Shown here: piece after piece, positions 29,119-41,967 of the stretch
Position numbering within the stretch: position 1 is the stretch's first letter
Layout: every line of letters begins with the position of its first letter
Origin: Caldilineaceae bacterium
GTDB lineage: Bacteria > Chloroflexota > Anaerolineae > Caldilineales > Caldilineaceae
Direction: 5' to 3'
Assembly: GCA_020846635.1 (NCBI GenBank)
Contig: JADLDO010000020.1
Coordinates: forward strand, 124,001-188,000
DNA length: 64,000 nt
Notes under the pieces: model-generated
The model's input: the letters and a program-made list of their open reading frames with translations, nothing else
Told to the model about the DNA's origin: nothing
Databases searched by the model: none
Translations under genes and position numbers: made by a program

Positions 29119-30512
29119 CTACACAAGCGCTTTGATGTCGCTGTCGATGCTGCTGCGGAATTTGCGCCAGACCAGATAGGCTGTGACGGGCGCAGTGAAA
29201 AGGAACGCGATCCAGATCGCTGTCAGCCCACCCCCAAATGTGTTGATAAAGATCGCCCCAGGATCACCGCGGCCCAGATGCCCGATGTGCCGACGCGCAA
29301 CGGGTATTGTGTGTTGCCCGTGCCACGCAAGCCGCCGCTGTTCACCATCGAAATGGCCCAGAAGGGTTGAGTGAGCGCAATGGCGCGCAGGCCTGCGCCT
29401 CCTAATGCCACGACTGTTGGATCGGGTGTAAAGATGGCGATGATCTGCTCTGCAAAGAAAAAGAAGACGACTGCCAGCGCGCACATCCAGACCAGCGCCC
29501 ACTGTGCGGCAATCCTAGTCACAGCTTTTGCCTCGTCGGGACGACGCGCGCCGATGCTTTGGCCGACCAGGGCTGTGGCAGCCAGCGCAAAGCCCATGCC
29601 GGGCAGGAACGACACGGACATGGCGTTGAGCGCGACACGATGCGCGGCTAGGGCCAGTGTGCCCAACTGGGCGACGACGATCGACATGGTGAGGAAGCCG
29701 ACCGAGTTTAGCATCTGCTCCGTTGCCGCGGGAATACCGATGTTGAGGATTTGACGCGCCAGTTTCCAGTCGGGCCACCAACCGTCTGCGCCGCGGATGG
29801 AAACACCCTTGACCCCGCGCCACATCACCCAAAAGAGGATGCCAAAACCAAAGACCCGTGAGATAAAGGTACCCCATGCGCTGCCGACCGCGCCCAGTTC
29901 GGGCATGCCTAACTCACCAAAGATGAGGCCATAGGTAAAGATCACGTTGATCACATTGGCGAAGAGCGCGATGAGCATTGGTGTGCGCGAGTCGCCAATG
30001 CCACGCAGGACGCCGCTGCCGAGCAGCATCAGGGTCAGCACCGACAGCGTTCCCATGGTCACGCGCAGATAGTCGGCACCAATTTGGGTGTATTCCGGCT
30101 CCATACCAAAGATGCCAATCAAGGGTTCGGCAGCAATCAGACCGATGAGGAGCAGGGGGATGGAGATGATCACGCTCCAGACCAGAGATTGCTTGGCGAG
30201 CCTGCTGGCCTGATCAAGATCCTGTGCGCCCACCGCTTGGGCCACCAAGACGGAACTGCCGACAGAGGTGGCGCTGAGCGCAGAGATGACAAAGAACATC
30301 AGTTGGATCGCCGCACCGACACCTGCCAGCGCACCGGGGCCTAAACGCGCCACCATGATTGTATCGACAATGCCCAGCATGGTCTGGAGAAAGTTTTCAC
30401 CGATGACGGGCCACGCCAGGTCAAAGACGCGGCGGCGCAACGAGGCAATAGAGGCCGGCAGGACAATTTCCGGCAGCCCAGATTCAGCTATAAGCGGTTT
30501 TGTCGTATCCAT
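29119..30512 (-). CDS. MATE-family efflux transporter, frameshifted near the 3' end
   Basis: Sodium- or proton-driven multidrug exporter of the MATE (NorM/DinF-like) family. The intact first frame from 30512 encodes 429 residues with about 11-12 helices and family features (RRRVFDLAWPVIGENFLQTMLG, TSVGSSVLVAQAVGA). Reading then leaves frame at a run of four C (29256-29259 on the plus strand) and stops at 29223. One extra base there restores a sensible ending (AIFINTFGGGLTAIWIAFLF, then a charged tail) to a stop at 29119, giving about 464 residues, the normal length. So there is a one-base deletion, a sequencing error or, less likely, programmed slippage. Confidence 0.85.
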
Positions 30513-30652
30513 ATAGCCATTCTTACTATCTATAATTTGAACGAATAGAGCAAGGAACGATTGACTGAATTTTGCACAGAAGGCCCACTTTAACAGAACT
30601 CCTGAAAGTGTGCCAAACCTACGGGTCTAAATCGCAAAGCAACGAAGCCACG

Positions 30653-30687
30653 ACACAAAAAGATGCGGCTGATTTTCAGCCGCATCT
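30653..30687 (-). terminator. intrinsic terminator of the CBM48-like gene
   Basis: Perfect 12-bp stem AGATGCGGCTGA/TCAGCCGCATCT (30661-30672, 30676-30687) with a 3-nt loop. On the minus strand it is followed by a T-run ending TTTTTGTG. It begins 29 bp past the stop at 30716. Confidence 0.85.
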
Positions 30688-30715
30688 GTCCGATGTTTTT
30701 TTGGAGTCGAGAAGA

Positions 30716-31153
30716 TTATGCTGCTATGTAGGGGCTCATCTGTGCCGGCGCCGGTGCCGGTACAAAGGTCGTCGGGGGTGTAGACGGCGAGAATGAGCGT
30801 AGGGGGCGGCTCTCTCGGATCAGCCCTGTAGTCTCTTGGATCAACTCGCTCTCTGGCAAGTTGGCGATAATCAAGCTATTCTGCGAACCATAACTGTTGT
30901 CTGACGTTCCGTCCGCATGGGAGTCGGACCACCATTGCCCGTCAACGACGTAGCGAAATTGATGTTGTGTGCCAATGGGGAGATCAACGGTTGCTTGCCA
31001 AACACCGCTCCGTGTTTGCTGCAACACAATGTCGTTCTCTCGCCACTCGTTAAAGTCTCCAGTGAGCGAAATACGATCTGCCCATACGCTAGAGGGTAGT
31101 TCAAAAACTACCCGCACGTGACCCGGAATTGGTGAGCGGTACTTGCGAATCAT
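30716..31153 (-). CDS. stand-alone glycogen-binding (CBM48/AMPK-beta-like) domain protein
   Basis: 145 residues, no signal peptide, so intracellular. Residues about 10-95 follow the early-set glycogen-binding pattern: VRVVFELP, then SLTGDFNEWRENDIVLQ with the conserved Asp-Phe-x-x-Trp, GVWQATVDLPIGTQHQFRYVVDG and a Trp-Trp pair. The last 50 residues are Pro/Ser/Thr-rich. There is no attached kinase, branching or debranching enzyme. It may tether a partner to glycogen or another alpha-glucan; that is inference. It has its own hairpin terminator and an AT-rich upstream region. Confidence 0.8.
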   Translation of the reverse strand: MIRKYRSPIPGHVRVVFELPSSVWADRISLTGDFNEWRENDIVLQQTRSGVWQATVDLPIGTQHQFRYVVDGQWWSDSHADGTSDNSYGSQNSLIIANLPESELIQETTGLIRESRPLRSFSPSTPPTTFVPAPAPAQMSPYIAA

Positions 31154-31314
31154 GACCTATTCTTTCGGAACAAACCACACAAGCCTAGCTGCGTGCGCTG
31201 CGTTACGCACCAAGTACTTCGCTGCAGAAATGTTACGGTTATCGGTTCAAAATTGCGCTACGCTCTGCCATCGGGACGTACGACAGAGCAAGAGTGCGAG
31301 ACATGCGAGCTATA

Positions 31315-31323
31315 AGTATAACA
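31315..31323 (-). promoter_or_regulatory. putative extended -10 promoter of the CBM48-like gene
   Basis: TGT followed by TATACT on the minus strand (31323-31315), giving a leader of about 155 nt. The rest of the 515-bp gene-free stretch 31154-31669 is AT-rich and holds the leuS terminator; I see no other gene there. Confidence 0.35.
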
Positions 31324-31612
31324 GTAAATTCTTAAAACTCCATGAAAAAAAATATTCAATTTAGCGATGATTTGCCAACATCTTTCGGACTATTGATATT
31401 CAATGCAAGTTGTGTCGCAGTGTAAACAAATTTAAGCTCTTTGTTTATAGGCATTTAGACCAAAGATTCAGAACGATTTTTATGCAAGTTGCCTATCCGC
31501 TTGCCTATTTGACTCTGGCGTCATGTTGCTTTGGGAAGATTAAACGGTTTTTATTAAGCGAATTGTATAGTAGATGGGTCGATTGTTAAGAAAGTGATCA
31601 AAATGTGTAAAT

Positions 31613-31649
31613 AAAAATGGCAAGGAGGTCTGACCTCCTTGCCATTTTT
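31613..31649 (-). terminator. leuS terminator, symmetric on both strands
   Basis: Two 18-bp arms (31613-31630 and 31632-31649) are exact complements: A5 plus TGGCAAGGAGGTC on one side and the mirror ending in T5 on the other. It begins 21 bp past the leuS stop and could stop transcription from either direction. Confidence 0.88.
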
Positions 31650-31669
31650 ATTGCAAAGCCCTGTTTGGA

Positions 31670-34144
<2,475 letters not shown>

Positions 34145-34242
34145 GATCGACTCCTGCTTGTCGAATAAGCGGCGCACATAGAGGGTGGGCCGGTTGAGAT
34201 GCTAGATGATGCGTCAAGTGTACGCAAGAAACGTTGGGCAAC

Positions 34243-34287
34243 AAAAAACGCGAAACGCAAAGCAGGTGCTAAGAGCTGCACTGCTTT
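34243..34287 (-). terminator. terminator-like hairpin inside the leuS leader
   Basis: On the minus strand AAAGCAG-TGC pairs with GCA-C-CTGCTTT (34287-34259, about 10 bp with one bulge), followed by GCGTTTCGCG and six T (34248-34243). It could be the end of the upstream MFS transcript or an attenuator for leuS; the sequence does not decide. Confidence 0.5.
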
Positions 34288-34458
34288 ACACTTCACGTTG
34301 TGGATTGGCCCGCATGAGGCCCGCAACAGGCCGCGGGCTATGTAAGCGCGATCATGCCACCGACGGCTGTGCCTGTGGGGCTGATACCGGCGGTTGTGAT
34401 GGAATATGGGTGGGCCGAAGCCCGCTGTGCGTCTGGCATTTGATCCATCATGGAAGCT

Positions 34459-34488
34459 ATTATATACAGCATACGACTCGTTTAACAA
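34459..34488 (-). promoter_or_regulatory. leuS promoter
   Basis: Minus strand TTGTTA (34488-34483), 18 bp, TATAAT (34464-34459). A start near 34452 gives a leader of about 308 nt. The gene-free stretch 34145-34534 holds this promoter and the hairpin at 34259-34287. Confidence 0.6.
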
Positions 34489-34534
34489 GTAAGCAAGCTT
34501 ACGTTAGAGCCATTCAAAGGTTTGAGTACGTGCG

Positions 34535-35749
34535 TTACGGAAAGTGCGGGCGGCTTTTCCAGAACAGGAGCAAGCTCAAGAGGGCGAGAGTACCCGCCAG
34601 GCCCACATAGGCAGCAGGCAGGCCCGATTGGTCGGCGACAAAGCCCAACAGCGGTTCGGTCATCGCCACAAGAATGGTGAAGATCAGCGCTTGCAGCGAG
34701 AAAACGGTCGCGCGGATGGCGTCGGGAACTTCGTTGTGGATGCGGCTCATAACGAGTGGTCGTAGGGCAGCGGTGACAAAACCGATCACCGCCACGAACA
34801 GCAGCGCTGGCATGGCCTGGTATGCCGCAAGCAGGATCAGGCTGGCGACGATAAGAAAAGGCGCAGCGGTCAGGAATGATGCCTCGCCAAAGCGCACTTT
34901 GAGCTGGTGCGACGCGGTGGAACCTGCCATGTTCATGAACTGCACAGCCATCACCACGACGCCGACTCCGGCAAGCGGTACGCCTAGTGCCAAAGCCTGG
35001 GGCTGCAAGAACACAGTCTCCATAATGACAGCAGTCATTGGTACAAGCCCCAGGTAAATCAAAGGATAGAGCAGCGTGGGACGGGTGCGTATCAAGGTGA
35101 TCGATTGGCGCAAAATCTCCCCGTAGGATTGTCTGACCAGCCCGCCCGTTTCTTCTGTGCTGCGCGGTTCTTTGAAGGTCAGGACAATTGCCAGCATGGT
35201 CAAGAGACATAGACCTGCGATGATAAAGGGCAAGCGCAAGTCGAGCGTGGCGAGCAGCCCGCTTGCCAGGTTGCCAATCGCCACGGAGCCGAGCCTGATT
35301 GCGCTGGCGCGCCCGGCAAGGCGGGTGTATTCACCGGCGCGCCCTGTGATTTGCAGCGTTTCAAAAAAGAGCGCGTCCTCTGCGCCAGAGAGAAATGTGC
35401 TGCCGACAGCCAAAGCCGCATAGGTCAAGATGATGAGCGGAGCCGTCGGCGCAAATGCCCATGCCCATGCCAGAATGCTCACGCCCATCAAGGCTGTGCC
35501 GATCCCCAACGATGTTTTGCGCCCCATCGTGTCTGCGACGACGCCGGTAGGCACCTCGCCGAGCGTGACGGCAATCCAGAAAGCCACATCGACAAAGGTT
35601 ACTTGGGTCAGACTCAGGCCATGCTGCTGCTGTAGGAAGATCACCCACATGGCGGTGATCAGCCCGAAGTGCAAGCCCTTGAGCGACGTGTAGGCAAAGT
35701 ATCTAGGGATGTTGGCTGCAAACCGGATATTGCTGTGATTTGAATCCAT
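34535..35749 (-). CDS. MFS transporter
   Basis: 404 residues, about 12 helices. The loop 2-3 motif VADTMGRKTSLGIG follows EVPTGVV, typical of MFS_1 proteins. It starts 5 bp after the GH44 stop on the same strand, so the two are almost certainly co-transcribed. It may therefore move a sugar or oligosaccharide released by that enzyme, though the motif set looks as much like a general exporter; substrate unproven. AAGGGGG is very close to the ATG. Confidence 0.87.
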   Translation of the reverse strand: MDSNHSNIRFAANIPRYFAYTSLKGLHFGLITAMWVIFLQQQHGLSLTQVTFVDVAFWIAVTLGEVPTGVVADTMGRKTSLGIGTALMGVSILAWAWAFAPTAPLIILTYAALAVGSTFLSGAEDALFFETLQITGRAGEYTRLAGRASAIRLGSVAIGNLASGLLATLDLRLPFIIAGLCLLTMLAIVLTFKEPRSTEETGGLVRQSYGEILRQSITLIRTRPTLLYPLIYLGLVPMTAVIMETVFLQPQALALGVPLAGVGVVVMAVQFMNMAGSTASHQLKVRFGEASFLTAAPFLIVASLILLAAYQAMPALLFVAVIGFVTAALRPLVMSRIHNEVPDAIRATVFSLQALIFTILVAMTEPLLGFVADQSGLPAAYVGLAGTLALLSLLLFWKSRPHFP

Positions 35750-35754
35750 CCCCC

Positions 35755-37980
35755 TTATCGTCTCATCAACGGCAGGTGTACTCCTGCGTTGAGCGCTTGC
35801 GTGCCTTGCGGGATGACGAGGAGGGTGATCGAGTTGGTTGGATAAGTGGCGCTGATGATGCCAGTGGTGATGGGCTGTTCAGCGCCATGCACGATGGCGG
35901 TGAGATTGGCATCGGAGTAACGGTAGAGTTGGGCTGGCGCGCTGGCAGTGAAGTTGGCAAGCGTGAGTTGCGCGCTTAGGTCACTGTCGCCCTTGTTGAT
36001 GATGACCAGGGTCAGCGCGCCGTCGCTGCTGCGTTGGGCGGCGTAGAGGCTGAGGCGCGCTTGATCGCTGCTGGTGGCGGCAACGCTGGTGTCGCCAAAT
36101 TGGCTACCCGCACCGTCATAGTTGCGATAGATGCGGAAGGCAAAGGCCGCGGGCTGGTTAAGTTGGGGAGGCTGCCACATCGTTGCCAGGTCTACCCCTT
36201 CGCGGCCAAAGATGCCCAGGACATCCGCTTGGGCCAATGCGCCGTTGATATGTTCCAGCCCACCCCAGTTATATTCGCCAATGGCAAGCTTTGTGCCTGG
36301 ATAATTTTGTGCCACCCAGTCGCGCATGCGCGGGATCAACTGCACGATGCCACCGGCTGGCCCTGCATCGGGAATCCAACTCTCATCGACATAGGTCGGG
36401 TCCCAAAGCGAGCGTGTGGAGCGCAGACGCCGCGCTTGGGTGGCGGCATCGCCCGCGTCGCCCAGTGCTACGCCATTTGCCTGTGGGTAATAGTGCATAT
36501 CCAGATAATCCAGAATGCGGACTCCGTGATCTGCTTCATAGGCTGCCATCTGCTGGAGGTACCAGGCAATAAAGGGCGTGCCGCCGTGGGCGTTGCGGTC
36601 GTCGGGGTCGGCCCAATCTTGGCGCTGCCCATCATAGGGCGAGTGCCAGTAGTAAGTCCAGCCATGCACGACCGGCCCCAGGATGGCGGCACTGGGGTCA
36701 ACGGCCTTGATCGCTGCTGCGTATTGATAGGTGAGGTCGCGAATTTCATCATAGGTATATCCGATGGGTCGAACATCGCGATGGGTTTCAAACCAGAGAT
36801 CAGGCTCATTGTCGGGGTTGTAGAAGCGAATGCCGCCCGCATCGGCGCGGCCATAGCGCCCGACGAGATAGCTGACCCAATCCGCCACAAAGTTGGGGTC
36901 GATGGCGATGCTGGTCTCCAGCGGATTGTTGCCGGTGATATAGGAGCCATCGGCATACTTGCCATTGCCACAGTCGGGGCGACTGTCGCTTGCGGCTGTG
37001 GCCTGCTGCGGGCCATATTTCTGCACGCTAAAGCCACAGGCGAGGCCATTGTCGTTGCTGACATAGCCGCTCATGGGCAGGACGAGGAAGCTATAGGTAC
37101 CTGCCTGGCGATTTTGGTCAATGAAGCGGTTGACTGCCGAATCATCGGGCAGGTCGGTGGCGTCACTTTGCTTGACGTTGCCAAAGAACCAGTCAGATGC
37201 GTGATTAGAGATGTCAGTCTGCCAGTTATAGCGTGAGGTGGCATTGCCTCCCCAACGGCGAACGGGTATCGCCAACTCCTCCATTAGCGCCACCACATCA
37301 CCGCTCATGCTGTATTCGTTCATGCCATAAATATAGGGGCTGATGGGCTTGCGCGCCGCGGCCACATCGACATGCAGCGTGATATCGGGGCTAGGAGATG
37401 GTGAAGAAGAGGGAGGTGGGGCGGCATTGGCGATGAGCCGGATCTCATCGAGATAATAGACGCTTTGGGGATCGGGCGATTCGTTTTGCCAGTTAATGCG
37501 TGCAATTTGAGGAGGAGAGCCTAGTTCGGTCAGCGATACAGTCACTTCGGTCCATGCACCGGCGGGTGGTGTCAAGGCATAGGCGGTTCCTGCTGCGCCA
37601 TCGTCGCTGCTTTGGGTGTAAAGGGAGAGTGGCGCGCCGTTGCCATAGACCCAGAAGGCCACTGCGTTATAGCCACCCGTAGCGATGGGCGTAGCGGTAC
37701 GCAGTGAAAGACCGGCCCAGCCCGCGTTGTACGTTGTGGCGATGGCTGCGCTGCCGCTGTGGATGATGTTGGTGGCGGCGAGATCAATGGTGCTATCCCA
37801 TGACCAATCCTCCACCCAATCCGTCGCTAGGGCATCGTCATAGATGCGCAGATCAGTGGCGTGGGGAGTGGCTTGCGAAGCAATGTTGGCACAACTGATG
37901 CCCATAAAGAGCAGCAAGGCCAGCCCGCAGATCAACCCTGTCCAACGAAACGGGGTCCAGCGAAACGAATCATGCGACAT
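35755..37980 (-). CDS. GH44-family glycoside hydrolase, exported
   Basis: 741 residues, related to family 44 endoglucanases/xyloglucanases that cut beta-1,4-glucans. A lipoprotein signal ends at MGISC (Cys about 30). A CBM-like beta domain (about 40-190, with SPDPQSVYYLDEIRLI) and a Pro/Ser linker follow. The catalytic domain starts at ISPYIYGMNEY; NPDNEPDLW near residue 390 provides the acid/base Glu and IGEYNWGG near 569 the nucleophile Glu. A C-terminal beta region carries VVIINKGDSDLSAQL. GGAGGGGAG precedes the ATG by 6-7 bp. Surface-anchored plant-polysaccharide degradation is the likely role; the true substrate is untested. Confidence 0.9.
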   Translation of the reverse strand: MSHDSFRWTPFRWTGLICGLALLLFMGISCANIASQATPHATDLRIYDDALATDWVEDWSWDSTIDLAATNIIHSGSAAIATTYNAGWAGLSLRTATPIATGGYNAVAFWVYGNGAPLSLYTQSSDDGAAGTAYALTPPAGAWTEVTVSLTELGSPPQIARINWQNESPDPQSVYYLDEIRLIANAAPPPSSSPSPSPDITLHVDVAAARKPISPYIYGMNEYSMSGDVVALMEELAIPVRRWGGNATSRYNWQTDISNHASDWFFGNVKQSDATDLPDDSAVNRFIDQNRQAGTYSFLVLPMSGYVSNDNGLACGFSVQKYGPQQATAASDSRPDCGNGKYADGSYITGNNPLETSIAIDPNFVADWVSYLVGRYGRADAGGIRFYNPDNEPDLWFETHRDVRPIGYTYDEIRDLTYQYAAAIKAVDPSAAILGPVVHGWTYYWHSPYDGQRQDWADPDDRNAHGGTPFIAWYLQQMAAYEADHGVRILDYLDMHYYPQANGVALGDAGDAATQARRLRSTRSLWDPTYVDESWIPDAGPAGGIVQLIPRMRDWVAQNYPGTKLAIGEYNWGGLEHINGALAQADVLGIFGREGVDLATMWQPPQLNQPAAFAFRIYRNYDGAGSQFGDTSVAATSSDQARLSLYAAQRSSDGALTLVIINKGDSDLSAQLTLANFTASAPAQLYRYSDANLTAIVHGAEQPITTGIISATYPTNSITLLVIPQGTQALNAGVHLPLMRR

Positions 37981-37994
37981 TCTGTTCTCCCCTC

Positions 37995-38033
37995 CACAAA
38001 ACAGTGGGCGACCGCAGATTCTACAGTCGCCCA
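37995..38033 (-). terminator. intrinsic terminator of ilvE
   Basis: On the minus strand 38033-38005 folds into a 13-bp stem (two G-U pairs) with a 3-nt loop, followed by CTGTTTTG. It begins 36 bp past the ilvE stop. Confidence 0.75.
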
Positions 38034-38069
38034 GTTTGTTATTATGTAATTAGCAGAGAAGCAAGCCGT

Positions 38070-39017
38070 TTAGGCCGCCACGCGCTGGCTCATTTCGACG
38101 GGGGTCAGCCAGCCCCATGTATCTTCACTTTCACCACGGACAATGCTAAAGAAACGATCTTGGATCGCTTTGGTGACAGGGCCGCGTGTGCCACTGCCCA
38201 CGGGCAGGCGATCGACCGAGCGTACGGGGGTGATTTCGGCGGCGGTTCCCGTGAAGAAGATCTCGTCCGCAAGGTAGAGCATCTCACGCGGGATGGTGAT
38301 CTCTTTGACGGTGTAGCCTAGCTCTTGGGCGATGGTGGCGGCGCTGTTGCGGGTGATGCCGCCCAGGATGCTGTTTGCCAATGGTGGCGTGTAGATTTCG
38401 CCCTTGTGAATGAGGAAGATATTTTCGCCGCTGCCTTCAGAGACATAGCCGTTGATGTCGAGTGCAATACCTTCGGTAAAGCCGTTGTCTTTGGCTTCCA
38501 TGACGATGTTTTGGCCGTTGACATATTGCCCGCCGATCTTGGCGAGGGCATTGGCGGTGTCGGGAGCCATGCGCCGCCAACTGCTGACCTGGACATCGAC
38601 GCCCTTTTCCAGTCCTTCAGCCCCCAAATACGCGCCCCAGGGTACGGTGGCGACAATGGCATCGACTGGACAGCCGCGGCCATCGACACCGAGGGTGTTA
38701 TAGCCGCGGAAGATCAGCGGGCGCACATAGGCGCTACGGTGCTGGTTGGCACGCGCCACGTCTGCCGTGATCTGCATCCATTCGTCAAGGTCGGTGATGG
38801 GCGAGGGAATGCGCGCGACCTTTGCGCTAAAGAGCAGACGCTCGTAATGCTCTCGCCCGCGGAAGATAGCAGGGCCATTGACGGTTTCGTAGATGCGGAT
38901 GCCCTCAAAGACGCTGCTGCCATAGTGGAGCGCGTGGGTAAAGACATGGACGGTGGCTTCTTGCCAGGGAATGACCTTCCCATTCATCCAAATATAGTCG
39001 GCCTGCATAGCAGCCAT
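38070..39017 (-). CDS. ilvE: branched-chain amino-acid aminotransferase
   Basis: PLP enzyme of fold type IV; last step of valine, leucine and isoleucine synthesis and first step of their breakdown. 315 residues. VFTHALHYGSSVFEGIRIY and YVRPLIFRG are family blocks; the PLP lysine is Lys160 in ALAKIGGQYVNGQN. EGSGENIFLIHKGE and FFTGTAAEITPV follow. AAGGAG lies 8 bp before the ATG. Appears monocistronic, with a strong terminator behind it. A D-amino-acid transaminase is excluded by the overall pattern. Confidence 0.95.
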   Translation of the reverse strand: MAAMQADYIWMNGKVIPWQEATVHVFTHALHYGSSVFEGIRIYETVNGPAIFRGREHYERLLFSAKVARIPSPITDLDEWMQITADVARANQHRSAYVRPLIFRGYNTLGVDGRGCPVDAIVATVPWGAYLGAEGLEKGVDVQVSSWRRMAPDTANALAKIGGQYVNGQNIVMEAKDNGFTEGIALDINGYVSEGSGENIFLIHKGEIYTPPLANSILGGITRNSAATIAQELGYTVKEITIPREMLYLADEIFFTGTAAEITPVRSVDRLPVGSGTRGPVTKAIQDRFFSIVRGESEDTWGWLTPVEMSQRVAA

Positions 39018-39137
39018 GAAATCGTTCTCCTTCTCTGCAAAGCTCAGTCGCAGGGGCTGGGCGAGGAATCGGCAATGATGATTGGCTATTATACAGGTAG
39101 AAGGGTTATGCCAGAAATATTCTCTTTCTTGCAGCCT

Positions 39138-40520
<1,383 letters not shown>

Positions 40521-40591
40521 TGGGGTATCTCCTTGCTACAACCCTGGCACAGCCCCTACTGTACCTTGCAATCTCTGTGAGTAGGCAACGA

Positions 40592-41551
40592 TTAGCGATA
40601 CTGGCTGAGGTCGTCGTCTTCTACGCTGACGCCTTTGGAAGAAATTTGGAGGCGACGGCGCACTTTTTGCAGGTCACTTTCATGTTTGAGCAGAACGCTC
40701 ATCGTATCTTCCAGTGTTTTGACATCCAGGGTCTTGGCGTTGAGCGCAACCAGCGACTTGGCCCAATCCAGGGTTTCACTGATGCTGGGTGATTTACGCA
40801 GGTCAAGGTCGCGCAAGCGCTGCACAAGGGCGACGGCCTGTTGCGCCAGCTTGGCGTTTAGCTCCGGCACCTTCAGCCGCACGACATCGAGTTCTTGTTC
40901 GCTGCTGGGATAGCCGATAAAGAGATAGAGACAGCGCCGTTTGAGCGCCTCGCTCAGTTCGCGCGTATTGTTGCTGGTGAGGATGACAAGCGGACGGTGG
41001 ACCGCAGCCAAAGTACCCAATTCGGGGACGCTGACCTGGAAGTCGCTCAGGACTTCGAGCAGGAACGCTTCGAATTCAGCATCGGCGCGGTCGATCTCGT
41101 CGATGAGCAGCACAGTCGGCTCCGAACTCAGGATCGCTTTGAGCAGCGGGCGTTGGAGCAGGAAGCGCATGGAGAAAAAGACATCTTCCTCTTGCGCCAG
41201 GCGATCCGCTGCCGAAGTCAGGCTGGTTGCCCCGGCGAGCGTCTCTTGCAGTTTGTCACGCAGGAGTTGGGTATAGAGCAGTTGCTTGGCATATTCCCAC
41301 TCATAGAGCGCCTTCGTCTCGTCCAGCCCTTCATAGCATTGGAGGCGGATGAGTTCGCGTCCCGTTGCACCGGCAATCGCTTTGGCAAGCTCTGTTTTGC
41401 CCACGCCCGCCGGGCCTTCGGTCAGGAGGGGTTTGCCCAATTCTTGAGCAAGGTAAACGGTTGTGGCGATTTCGTCGTTGGCGATATATTGCTGTTGGCC
41501 CAGGGCCTGTCTTGCTGCCTTTGGGGACGCATACGATTGGATGTTAGACAC
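40592..41551 (-). CDS. MoxR-type AAA+ ATPase
   Basis: 319 residues. Walker A GPAGVGKT at 46-53, Walker B LLIDEIDRAD near 150, sensor VILTSNNTRELSEAL near 195. This is the MoxR/RavA class that works with a VWA partner, here the next gene. GTG start at 41551 preceded by GGAGGAG. A TTTACA-17-TACACT promoter is visible upstream. Substrate of the pair unknown. Confidence 0.92.
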   Translation of the reverse strand: MSNIQSYASPKAARQALGQQQYIANDEIATTVYLAQELGKPLLTEGPAGVGKTELAKAIAGATGRELIRLQCYEGLDETKALYEWEYAKQLLYTQLLRDKLQETLAGATSLTSAADRLAQEEDVFFSMRFLLQRPLLKAILSSEPTVLLIDEIDRADAEFEAFLLEVLSDFQVSVPELGTLAAVHRPLVILTSNNTRELSEALKRRCLYLFIGYPSSEQELDVVRLKVPELNAKLAQQAVALVQRLRDLDLRKSPSISETLDWAKSLVALNAKTLDVKTLEDTMSVLLKHESDLQKVRRRLQISSKGVSVEDDDLSQYR

Positions 41552-41631
41552 AGAGAGTCTCCTCCGAACAAGGAACTAAGGCAAGCCACCCACAGCTATC
41601 AATGCTGGGCGCTGCCACCGTCATGAGATCG

Positions 41632-41660
41632 AGTGTACCGCAGGTAGTGGGACTTGTAAA
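41632..41660 (-). promoter_or_regulatory. promoter of the MoxR-VWA operon
   Basis: Minus strand TTTACA (41660-41655), 17 bp, TACACT (41637-41632), about 80 bp before the GTG start. The gene-free stretch 41552-41967 holds this and repeat copy 4; nothing else is recognised. Confidence 0.5.
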
Positions 41661-41900
41661 CCAACCAAAAGAATGGGCCACTCCGAGCTAGGCAAACTAT
41701 GGCAAAGCTAGCCGCGAGTGTAGGCGAGAATTTGGCAGATTTCCGTAAGCAAATGTGCCGTAAGCAACTATGCCGGAAAGAGCATCGAGGTGACCCACCC
41801 TTGAGGGGTAAATACTGCATACTTTATAAAGCCGCAGGCTACAGCACAACGCCCCGTGAACCGGGCTTACCAGGCCACGAAGTACACTGTAGTCGTAACC

Positions 41901-41946
41901 ACCCTCCCGGAAGCTGGGGAGCCCTCTGGGCCGCCTCCGGGAAGGT
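41901..41946. repeat. palindromic dispersed element, copy 4 (46 bp)
   Basis: Left arm ACCCTCCCGGAAGC is intact. The core from TGGGGAGCCC to GGGCC matches copy 1 exactly. The right arm GCCTCCGGGAAGGT has two changes. It lies 21 bp past the stop of the penicillin-binding protein gene. Confidence 0.85.
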
Positions 41947-41967
41947 TGATGCCACTATGCTTAACGC

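Noticed and set aside
34145..34452. T-box riboswitch in the leuS leader
   Set aside because: No TGGNACCGCG-type T-box sequence; one GGTGGCA stretch is too far from consensus.
36034..37236. Plus-strand frame of 400 codons opposite the GH44 gene
   Set aside because: Antisense shadow; no domain or start signal.
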